Shown here piece after piece: positions 1 to 6,047 of a stretch of 20,879 nt of DNA. Numbering within the stretch: position 1 is the stretch's first letter; every line of letters begins with the position of its first letter. This DNA is from Anaerolineales bacterium UBA7227 (GTDB lineage Bacteria > Chloroflexota > Anaerolineae > Anaerolineales > Villigracilaceae): the NCBI GenBank assembly GCA_002473085.1, contig DKTP01000065.1:1-20879 (forward strand). The letters run 5' to 3'. Both the position numbers and the translations under genes were made by a program. Under the pieces are notes generated by a model, which did no database searches, was not told the DNA's origin, and worked only from the letters and a program-made list of their open reading frames with translations.

Positions 1-185
1 TCCAAATTTTCATCATTCGGAGGCGCTCCCCCGTTCATGGATACTTTGTTGCAATCATCGCTTTTCACTGTCATTGTGAGACGCCAAAGGCATCGGAGCG
101 CCCTCTTTGCAGGCTGGGGATTGCTTCATTGCGACAGAACATCTCGTCGTCTCGTGGTCTTGTAGTCGCATTGTCAGGGAATGAC
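1..185. other. Gene-free leader with intergenic repeat remnants
   Basis: No convincing gene is seen here. The first ~50 bases resemble the stretch immediately upstream of the SRP RNA (13228-13275): 21 of the first 22 bases match, then the match becomes gapped (both contain TTCATGG near the end). Further on there are pieces such as TGTCATTGTGAGACGCC (about 68-84) and GATTGCTTCATTGCGACA (about 119-136), which resemble common dispersed intergenic repeats, and a small TGTCA/TGACA inverted pair just before the ATG at 186. An in-frame TTG at 129 could extend the next gene by 19 codons, but nothing supports it over the ATG at 186. Confidence 0.5.
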
Positions 186-1307
186 ATGTTTCAGGCACAG
201 TATTCGTCTCTTCATTCAAGAAAACGCTCGGTCGCTGGCCGCTGGCCGCTGATTGTCGTATCCTGCTCGCTGATCGCCCTCCTCCTCGCCTCCTGCGCGG
301 CGTCCGCAGCGAAAGCGGAACCGACTCCGCTGGCCGCGCCGGCCTTCGAGACCGCGTCCCCGCCCGGGGTCCAGGCCGCGACCGCCGCCCCGCTCCGATT
401 CGTCCTCCCCTCGCCCGACGCGGATCCCATCTCAGGTTGGCGTCCGCCCCTGTATCCCGTCCCCTGGGCGGTTTCCTCCTACGATCATTTTTATTTCACC
501 CGTCCCAACCCCGCCAGCGAGGTCAACTGGCCTTTGCCCGATTACCGCTACGGCGGCGTGTTCTTCGCCAACGTCGTCCACACGGGAATTGACATCGAAG
601 CCAAGGCTGGCTCGCCTGTAGTGGCGGCCGGCCCGGGGACGGTGGTTTGGGCGGGCGGCGGATTTTACACCGGCAACGTTAACGACGCGACCGACCCCTA
701 CGGGCTGGCGGTTTCCATCCGCCACGACTTCGGCTTTCAGGGCAGGCCGCTCTACACCGTCTACGCGCACATGTCGCGCGTGGACGTGACTGTGGGACAG
801 CACGTGGAGGCCGGCGAACAATTGGGACGCGTAGGCGACACCGGCAAGACGACCGGGCCGCATCTCCACTTTGAAGTGCGGCTGGAACACAACACGTACC
901 ACCACACGCTCAACCCCGAACTCTGGCTCGTCCCGCCGCAGGGATGGGGCGTGCTGGCGGGAAATATCATCCAGTTAAACGACCAGCCGCTCCAGGGCTT
1001 CACGGTGCGGGTGATCTCGGAGGATACCGGCCGCGTGCGCGAAGTGCGGACGTACATCAATGAGGCCATCCATCCCGACCCCTATTACCAGGAGAATATG
1101 GCGCTCAGCGACCTGCCGGCCGGGCTGTACCGCGTCAGTTTCATCTACGACGGCCGCGACCACCGATTCTGGGTGGAGATCCTGCCCGGGCAGGTGACGT
1201 ACTTCACCTACAAAATGTACGGCTACCTCGAGACCGTCCCGCCGCCCACGCCCGCGCTGAACTTCGTCCCGATGACGCCGACGCCGACCGCGACCAGGAG
1301 ACCTTGA
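186..1307 (+). CDS. M23 family metallopeptidase lipoprotein (LytM/peptidoglycan endopeptidase fold)
   Basis: This is a probable secreted, lipid-anchored zinc peptidase or peptidase-like cell-wall protein. From the ATG at 186 it has 373 residues. The N-terminus has a basic stretch, a hydrophobic core and a lipobox (LLASC, Cys37), followed by an Ala/Pro-rich linker. The M23 domain spans roughly residues 110-240 with all expected zinc and catalytic positions: HTGID (His132, Asp136), a central His195 (YAHMS) and HLHFEV (His226, His228), so it should be catalytically competent. After it comes a ~100-residue beta-rich region resembling a carboxypeptidase-regulatory/Ig-like domain, ending in a TPTPTAT-type tail. 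No good Shine-Dalgarno precedes 186; a TTG at 129 is the alternative start. The stop codon lies inside the -35 element of the recA promoter. Family assignment is firm; substrate (peptidoglycan crosslinks) is inferred from the family. Confidence 0.88.
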   Translation: MFQAQYSSLHSRKRSVAGRWPLIVVSCSLIALLLASCAASAAKAEPTPLAAPAFETASPPGVQAATAAPLRFVLPSPDADPISGWRPPLYPVPWAVSSYDHFYFTRPNPASEVNWPLPDYRYGGVFFANVVHTGIDIEAKAGSPVVAAGPGTVVWAGGGFYTGNVNDATDPYGLAVSIRHDFGFQGRPLYTVYAHMSRVDVTVGQHVEAGEQLGRVGDTGKTTGPHLHFEVRLEHNTYHHTLNPELWLVPPQGWGVLAGNIIQLNDQPLQGFTVRVISEDTGRVREVRTYINEAIHPDPYYQENMALSDLPAGLYRVSFIYDGRDHRFWVEILPGQVTYFTYKMYGYLETVPPPTPALNFVPMTPTPTATRRP

Positions 1308-1331
1308 CTACCCGAACATCTGTGCTATACT
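1304..1331 (+). promoter_or_regulatory. recA promoter with candidate LexA (SOS) box
   Basis: A TTGACT -35 (1304-1309) and TATACT -10 (1326-1331) are separated by 16 bases, a near-ideal housekeeping promoter about 50 bases before recA. Between them lies CGAACatctGTGCT (1313-1326). This matches the GAAC-N4-GTTC core of the Gram-positive-type LexA box at 7 of 8 positions, and its location would let a repressor block polymerase binding. The -35 contains the TGA stop of the upstream peptidase gene. The promoter is well supported by sequence; the SOS box is an inference because one half-site is imperfect. Confidence 0.75.
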
Positions 1332-1382
1332 CCCAATCACTCGACACAAACGTTGCTGGAATTTTAACCCTGGAGAAGGACC

Positions 1383-2486
<1,104 letters not shown>

Positions 2487-2501
2487 ACTCGGAAACAGGA
2501 A

Positions 2502-2522
2502 TCCTGAAGTTCTACTTCAGGA
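2502..2522 (+). repeat. Perfect hairpin repeat, copy A (9-bp stem, TCT loop)
   Basis: The arms TCCTGAAGT and ACTTCAGGA are exact reverse complements around a TCT loop, 16 bases after recA. There is no T-run, so it is not a canonical terminator. Related hairpins occur at 14661-14681 and, on the minus strand, at 13206-13226. All three are preceded in hairpin orientation by GGAATCC. About 12 bases after this copy is CTTCCGAATTCTC, matching on the opposite strand a box also found next to the 13206 copy. Confidence 0.8.
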
Positions 2523-2550
2523 CGCAAAACTTCCGAATTCTCAAGCAAAA

Positions 2551-3114
2551 ATGAACGCGGACCGACTCCTCCCCCGAATCGCCTCCGCGTTCGTTTTGAT
2601 TCTCTTGTGGACTTCCTCCTCCTGCGCGCCGACCGTCTCCCCGACCCTCTTCCGCCCTCCCGGCGGACTCGCCTCCCCGACCCCGCCTCCTCCCACCCTC
2701 CAGGCGGACACGGCCACCCCGGTCCCTCTCCCCACCCTCTCCCCCACGCCGACGCTTGAACCATCCCCCATCCCTCCCTGCGCGGACGGGTTGACCTGGC
2801 TCTCCGATCCAACCTACGAAGACGACACCGCCGTCTCGCCGGGTCAATCCATAGACAAGCAATGGCTGGTGAAAAACAGCGGCGGCTGCGATTGGGACGC
2901 GCGCTACAAACTCCGCAACATCAACGGCGAGACGCTCGGCGCGCCCGCGGAGATTCCGCTTTACCCCGCGCGGGCGGGCGCGCAGGTCACGTTGAGAATC
3001 GTCTTCGTCGCGCCCTCCGCCGAGGGGACGTATAAAAGCGAATGGCAGGCGGTGAATCCAGAGGGAGAATTATTCGGCGACACAGTCTACATCCAAATCG
3101 TCGTCAGTCCGTGA
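2551..3114 (+). CDS. FW-domain (NBR1-like Ig domain) lipoprotein
   Basis: This is a 187-residue predicted surface-anchored protein of unknown role. The N-terminus is a signal peptide ending in a weak lipobox (SSSC, Cys25), followed by a Pro/Thr/Ser-rich linker (about residues 26-76). The C-terminal ~105 residues match the FW domain first described in the autophagy receptor NBR1 and common in Chloroflexota. The expected tryptophans are present (Trp83, Trp105 in QWLVKN, Trp115 in CDW, Trp165 in SEWQ), as is the PAEIPL/APSAEGTY framework. An ATG at 2551 was chosen because the signal peptide begins there; upstream codons in frame run through the hairpin repeat. No clear Shine-Dalgarno or own promoter is visible, so it may be read from recA. 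FW domains bind proteins in eukaryotes; the bacterial role is not known to me. Confidence 0.8.
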   Translation: MNADRLLPRIASAFVLILLWTSSSCAPTVSPTLFRPPGGLASPTPPPPTLQADTATPVPLPTLSPTPTLEPSPIPPCADGLTWLSDPTYEDDTAVSPGQSIDKQWLVKNSGGCDWDARYKLRNINGETLGAPAEIPLYPARAGAQVTLRIVFVAPSAEGTYKSEWQAVNPEGELFGDTVYIQIVVSP

Positions 3115-3133
3115 CATGGACGCCGTCGCGAAT

Positions 3134-3171
3134 AAAAAAGACTTCCAAAGTCTCGCGGCTTTGGAAGTCTT
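3134..3171 (-). terminator. Rho-independent terminator of ctaA
   Basis: A perfect 13-bp stem (3138-3150 with 3159-3171; arms AAGACTTCCAAAG / CTTTGGAAGTCTT) with an 8-base loop starts 4 bases past the ctaA stop. On the minus strand it is followed by a T-run (the A-run at 3134-3139). It shares its outer stem sequence with the hairpin at 4474-4508. Confidence 0.88.
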
Positions 3172-3175
3172 CGCG

Positions 3176-4222
3176 TTAACTGCGGGCGCGATCCAGCGCG
3201 CGCAGCCTGTGGAGAAAAAATATCGCCAGCCAGAATAACGTCACCGCGCCCGCCTGATGGATGGAGGCGATGGGGACGTTGACGTTGGTCAGCACGATGA
3301 GGACTCCGAGCGTGATCTGCGTCGTAACCGCGACGATCAGCCAGACCAATCCGCGCTGAATTTCGGGAGGATAGTTGCGCTTCTTCGCCTGCCAGTACGC
3401 CAGCGGCACGAGGATCAGTCCCAGGAAGGCGAACCAGCGGTGGATGTAGACCACCGTCTGCGGGACTTCGAAGAGATTCGGCCAGTTGAATCCGTCCGCG
3501 CCGAAGATGCCCTTGGGAATCCACTGTCCCAGCATGAGCGGCCAGGTGTTCGAGACGTGTCCCGCCTTCAGTCCCGCGACGAGGCCGCCGTAGGAGATTT
3601 GAATCAGCAGGACGACGAAGGAGGCCAGGGCCAGTTTCGAGAGCGGAGACCACTTCGCCGGCGCGGCGGAAGCGGGGAATCCGTAGCGGTGGCCGAAGGC
3701 CGTCCACAGGGCGAGTCCGAGCAGGGTCAAGGCAAAGAGCAGGTGAATCGTCAGGCGGAAATGGTCCACGGCGGGACGGTCCACGAGTCCGCTGGCGACC
3801 ATGTACCATCCCATGAAAGCCTGTCCGATGAAGAGCATCCCCATCAGGAAATAGACGCCAAACTCCCGCCACGGGATGGCTTTGCTGAAGAGGAAATAAA
3901 AGACGGGGATGGCGTAGGTCAGCCCAGCCAGCCGGGCGACGAAGCGGTGAATCCATTCGAGCCAGAAAATGAAACGATAATCGTCCAACGTCATCCACGA
4001 GTTGATGTGCTGGTATTCGGGCGTCTGCTGATATTTGGCGAACTCCTCCGCCCAGGCTTTCTCGCCGATGGGAGGGACGACCCCGCTGACGGGATTCCAT
4101 TCCACGATGGAGAGACCTGAGCGGGTGAGGCGGACGATCCCTCCGAAGACGACCAGGAAGGCGACGACGAATGCAAAGAAGAATAACCAGTTCATCACAG
4201 CGCGGTTTTGAGTGTGGGGCAT
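3176..4222 (-). CDS. ctaA: Heme A synthase, COX15/CtaA family (alphaproteobacterial type)
   Basis: This integral membrane heme-b-dependent oxidase converts heme O to heme A for aa3-type cytochrome oxidase. The 348-residue product has about eight hydrophobic segments. It carries the N-terminal signature GGIVRLTRSGLSIVEWNP (27-44) and the QTPEYQ motif. The YGGLVAGLKAG...NTWPLM segment (211-230) is typical of the COX15-like branch. The candidate heme-ligand histidines are His92 (IHRFVARL), His160 (TIHLLFA), His261 (IHRWFAF) and His322 (SIHQAGA). The start at 4222 is fixed by GGAG five bases upstream; a longer open frame to 4495 runs through intergenic repeats and is not coding. It ends at a strong terminator. 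No ctaB or cox genes are in the window, so its partner oxidase lies elsewhere. Confidence 0.93.
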   Translation of the reverse strand: MPHTQNRAVMNWLFFFAFVVAFLVVFGGIVRLTRSGLSIVEWNPVSGVVPPIGEKAWAEEFAKYQQTPEYQHINSWMTLDDYRFIFWLEWIHRFVARLAGLTYAIPVFYFLFSKAIPWREFGVYFLMGMLFIGQAFMGWYMVASGLVDRPAVDHFRLTIHLLFALTLLGLALWTAFGHRYGFPASAAPAKWSPLSKLALASFVVLLIQISYGGLVAGLKAGHVSNTWPLMLGQWIPKGIFGADGFNWPNLFEVPQTVVYIHRWFAFLGLILVPLAYWQAKKRNYPPEIQRGLVWLIVAVTTQITLGVLIVLTNVNVPIASIHQAGAVTLFWLAIFFLHRLRALDRARS

Positions 4223-4308
4223 GTTTTCTCCAGGACAGATACTTTCCCTCGTCCCAACCCTTCCCCCCTTTGGGGAAGAGAGTCCCCTCTCCCTTCGGGA
4301 GGGGGTTA

Positions 4309-4357
4309 GGATGAGGGCGCGTGGGCAATTATATTGCGATTCGCTGCTGGCTTTGAG
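4309..4357 (+). repeat. 49-base direct repeat, left copy
   Basis: It begins GGATGAGGGCGCGTGG and ends GCTGGCTTTGAG. It matches 5258-5306 at 48 of 49 positions (G at 4343 against T in the other copy), in the same orientation. The two copies are 949 bases apart and bracket the DUF4258-like/DUF2283 gene pair. Confidence 0.92.
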
Positions 4358-4408
4358 GAGTGACTTCCGCGCCGAGAGACCGTCCGCGAATATTTCACGA
4401 ATGCACGA
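4353..4408 (+). repeat. Degenerate ~56-base repeat, left copy
   Basis: It contains GCGCCGAGAGA and ATTTCACG blocks and aligns with 5101-5154, with one 2-base gap and about 8 substitutions. It directly abuts the 49-base repeat here, whereas at the right side the two modules are separated and in the reverse order. Confidence 0.75.
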
Positions 4409-4454
4409 ATTGCGCGCCGTCCATTCGCGAATTCGCGGCTTCATTCGCGGACGG
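4380..4454. repeat. Inverted repeat with perfect 12-bp arms
   Basis: The arms CCGTCCGCGAAT (4380-4391) and ATTCGCGGACGG (4443-4454) are exact reverse complements. The 51 bases between them contain further CACGAAT/ATTCGCG pairings, so the whole can fold into a long imperfect hairpin. It resembles in design the inverted repeat at 18632-18717. Confidence 0.75.
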
Positions 4455-4473
4455 CCTCCTCCAGCCCAAAAAC

Positions 4474-4508
4474 AAGACTTCCGAAGTCTCAGCAACCTCG
4501 GAAGTCTT
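4474..4508 (-). terminator. Hairpin terminator downstream of the DUF2283 gene
   Basis: An 11-bp stem (AAGACTTCCGA, 4474-4484; TCGGAAGTCTT, 4498-4508) lies 20 bases past the DUF2283 stop. On the minus strand it is followed by GTTTTT. On the plus strand it is followed by only four T. The stem is nearly the same as at 3138-3171, differing at a paired position. Confidence 0.7.
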
Positions 4509-4528
4509 TTCCCATTTCGTATTGAAAT

Positions 4529-4741
4529 TTATGCGGCGACCGTTTCAAATGCGACATTCAACCGCGTGGATGCAGGCAGGATGTAATTCAGTTTTTCGAA
4601 GCCAATTACATTCCCATTCTTGTCTTTCATCAGGATGACCTCGTCTCCAGTCTCTTCGGCGACAAATTCATCCTGGGGGTTGCCAAACCAGACGGTAAGC
4701 GTATTGCCTTGCTGATCGTAGTAAACCTTTACCTGCGCCAT
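4529..4741 (-). CDS. DUF2283 family protein (candidate antitoxin)
   Basis: This 70-residue protein matches the DUF2283 pattern: an opening strand with YYDQQGNTLTVWF, a central EETGDEVILMKDKNGNVIGFE and a short C-terminal tail. The ATG at 4741 is preceded by AAGGAG seven bases upstream, which decides the start over a longer frame reaching 4831. It overlaps the end of the upstream DUF4258-like gene by 13 bases, which suggests translational coupling. DUF2283 proteins are often encoded beside DUF4258-like or other small toxin-like proteins. An antitoxin role is therefore plausible but inferred from context; no DNA-binding motif is visible. A hairpin terminator follows. Confidence 0.85.
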   Translation of the reverse strand: MAQVKVYYDQQGNTLTVWFGNPQDEFVAEETGDEVILMKDKNGNVIGFEKLNYILPASTRLNVAFETVAA

Positions 4742-5052
4742 ATTCGCTCTCCTTCTTTCACTGCGTCGGTTGGATACGCGGTGATCAAAAATCCTTCGCC
4801 GTCGAGCCGTTTTGTCACCGCGCAAACCCACCTGCCGATGCGTTCGGGTTTATAGAAAAGATAAACGCCTGGGTCCCGTTTGCTCAAACGAATTTCGTCA
4901 GGATTTCGCAAATCATCTTGAACGTCTGCTTCGCGTCCGCGCATGACGGGATGCTTGATGGCGACAATCACATTCCAATATTCAACCGTCACGCGGACGT
5001 GAAACCCAAGCGGCGTTTCAACTTCAAAAAGGATTTCGTTATTGTCTGCCAT
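4729..5052 (-). CDS. DUF4258-like small protein (candidate RelE/BECR-type toxin)
   Basis: This is a 107-residue soluble protein. The visible pattern is an N-terminal beta-rich region (FEVETPLGFHVRVTVEYW), a conserved-looking IKHPVMRGREADV helix, NPDEIRLSKRDPGVYLFY, and a C-terminal GFLITAYPTDAVKEGERIW block. This arrangement is typical of small DUF4258-like proteins thought to share the barnase/EndoU/colicin/RelE-like fold. The start at 5052 was chosen because the in-frame sequence further up to 5277 is intergenic repeat; the Shine-Dalgarno is weak. It is the first gene of a two-gene unit whose second gene (DUF2283) overlaps it by 13 bases. Nuclease or toxin activity is an inference from family and arrangement; His26 (the KHP motif) is a candidate functional residue. 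Confidence 0.75.
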   Translation of the reverse strand: MADNNEILFEVETPLGFHVRVTVEYWNVIVAIKHPVMRGREADVQDDLRNPDEIRLSKRDPGVYLFYKPERIGRWVCAVTKRLDGEGFLITAYPTDAVKEGERIWRR

Positions 5053-5100
5053 TGGTTGCTTTATATCACAAAATTCTGCCACGCGGACGATCTCCCCGTC

Positions 5101-5154
5101 TTGAAGAGACTTTTGCGCCGAGAGATCGTCTACGAACATTTCACGGAAGCACGA
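5101..5154 (+). repeat. Degenerate ~56-base repeat, right copy
   Basis: This aligns with 4353-4408 with a 2-base gap and about eight mismatches. The GCGCCGAGAGA, ATTTCACG and GCACGA blocks are unchanged. Confidence 0.75.
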
Positions 5155-5257
5155 TCGCACGGATTTTCTCTTTGGGTTTTTCCGTGAATTCCGCGCCATC
5201 CGTGTCCGAAATGGGATTTTAAAACGCTCTCCGAGGGCGAACTTCGGGAGAGAGTCG

Positions 5258-5306
5258 GGATGAGGGCGCGTGGGCAATTATATTGCGATTCTCTGCTGGC
5301 TTTGAG
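5258..5306 (+). repeat. 49-base direct repeat, right copy
   Basis: This matches 4309-4357 at 48 of 49 bases in the same orientation. It is preceded, as on the left, by CTTCGGGAG. Together the copies flank the toxin-antitoxin-like pair. Confidence 0.92.
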
Positions 5307-5416
5307 CAAAGGGCGGACGATTCTCCCGGCGGCTGGCTCGCGAAACGGAAGGGGAAAATTCGCGGCTGGACTTTGCAACTACTCCTCGCCAGAATTCCAT
5401 TTCCGCGATTATCCCT

Positions 5417-5483
5417 GACATTTGCGTAATTTTAATATGACATTTGACACATTATTTTTTTGCATTGCAATTATTACAATAAT
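5417..5483 (+). promoter_or_regulatory. Candidate promoter and operator of the rrf2-cydAB operon
   Basis: Two copies of TGACATTTG start at 5417 and 5439, exactly 22 bases (two helical turns) apart. The second overlaps a consensus TTGACA (5445-5450). An 18-base spacer leads to AATTAT (5469-5474), a modest -10. Overlapping it is the dyad ATTATT-AC-AATAAT (5470-5483), with perfect 6-bp half-sites. An alternative promoter is TTGCAT (5460) with TAGTAA (5483). The dyad over the -10 is placed for repression and the direct repeats for an activator. The AT-rich dyad resembles sites bound by Rrf2 proteins in a general way only. Confidence 0.45.
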
Positions 5484-5556
5484 AGTAATCGTTAACTTTT
5501 AAAGTAATGGTAAAGGCATCTCGCCAGCGCAATCCGCAAGAGAGCGAAAGACAACC

Positions 5557-6003
5557 ATGCTCCAGATCAACCGTCAAACCGATTATGCCGCACGAGTTAT
5601 TTTGGCGCTCGCCAAACGTCCGCCCGGCACGCGTCTGGCTTCGGGACACATCCAGCGCGAGATGTTGATCCCCAAAGCGTTGATGCCGCGCATCGTGGCG
5701 CAGTTGGCCGCCAACGGCCTGGCGCGGACTTTCGCCGGGCGCGGCGGCGGACTCGAGCTCCCCCGCCCCGCGGCGGAAATCACCTTGAAGGACGTTGTCG
5801 AGGCGTTCGAAGGGCCGATCCTGCTCTCGGAATGTTTGCAGCCGAAGGGAGAGACCGACTGCCCGTTCCGAGCCGAGTGCCCGGTGCGGTCGAAGTGGGG
5901 ACGCGTCCAGGCGGCGATGCTGCGCGAGATGGAGGCCGTCACGTTCGAAAGTCTCGCTCAGGAGGCGGCCGGCGCGCCGCCGACAATTTCCGTTCCGTCA
6001 TAA
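5557..6003 (+). CDS. Rrf2 family transcriptional regulator with Fe-S cysteines (NsrR/IscR-like)
   Basis: This is a 148-residue DNA-binding regulator. The N-terminus (INRQTDYAARVILALAKRP) is the classic Rrf2 winged-helix opening, followed by the recognition helix region (IPKALMPRIVAQLAANGL) and the wing (GRGGGLELPRPAAEITLKDV). Three cysteines, Cys93, Cys102 and Cys108 (CLQPKGETDC-PFRAEC), have the C-X8-C-X5-C spacing close to the cluster ligands of NsrR and IscR. This indicates a [2Fe-2S] or [4Fe-4S] sensor of NO, oxygen or iron status. It lies 44 bases upstream of cydA in the same direction, so it probably controls cytochrome bd and itself. Family is certain; the signal sensed is inferred. 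Confidence 0.9.
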   Translation: MLQINRQTDYAARVILALAKRPPGTRLASGHIQREMLIPKALMPRIVAQLAANGLARTFAGRGGGLELPRPAAEITLKDVVEAFEGPILLSECLQPKGETDCPFRAECPVRSKWGRVQAAMLREMEAVTFESLAQEAAGAPPTISVPS

Positions 6004-6047
6004 ATCCACGCGTCTCCGGCGCGTTATTTTTTCAACAAGGAGAATCC

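Larger units (their letters stand above)
4223..4528. other. Repeat-filled intergenic region upstream of ctaA
   Basis: No gene is supported here. The stretch contains a CCCCTCTCCC/GGGAGGGGG small inverted repeat (about 4282-4305), the 49-base direct repeat (4309-4357), the degenerate 56-base repeat (4353-4408), a 12-bp-armed inverted repeat (4380-4454) and a terminator hairpin (4474-4508). Its translation on the minus strand gives the familiar spurious PHPNPLPKGEG-like peptide, a known sign of intergenic repeats. Confidence 0.7.
5053..5556. other. Repeat modules, then AT-rich control region of the rrf2-cydAB unit
   Basis: No gene is seen. The left part (about 5101-5306) holds the two repeat modules in changed order, plus a perfect 9-bp inverted pair TTCACGGAA (5140-5148) / TTCCGTGAA (5180-5188). 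The right part (about 5417-5510) is strikingly AT-rich compared with the rest of the window. It carries direct repeats, a TTGACA element and a dyad, described separately. Confidence 0.7.

Noticed and set aside
3257..4120. Plus-strand 287-codon frame antisense to ctaA
   Set aside because: It is a highly charged low-complexity shadow; ctaA is well supported.
4280..4306. Possible operator or terminator from CCCCTCTCCC/GGGAGGGGG
   Set aside because: This matches a very common intergenic repeat type and has no T-run; kept only as part of the repeat region.
4223..4495. N-terminal extension of heme A synthase
   Set aside because: The frame stays open but crosses dispersed repeats and a terminator hairpin; the GGAG site and family start support 4222.
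5053..5277. N-terminal extension of the DUF4258-like protein
   Set aside because: The extension is made of the same repeat modules as at 4309-4408 in translation, not protein-like.
4309..5306. CRISPR array
   Set aside because: Only two copies of each repeat, of differing length and spacing, with genes between; no regular spacers.
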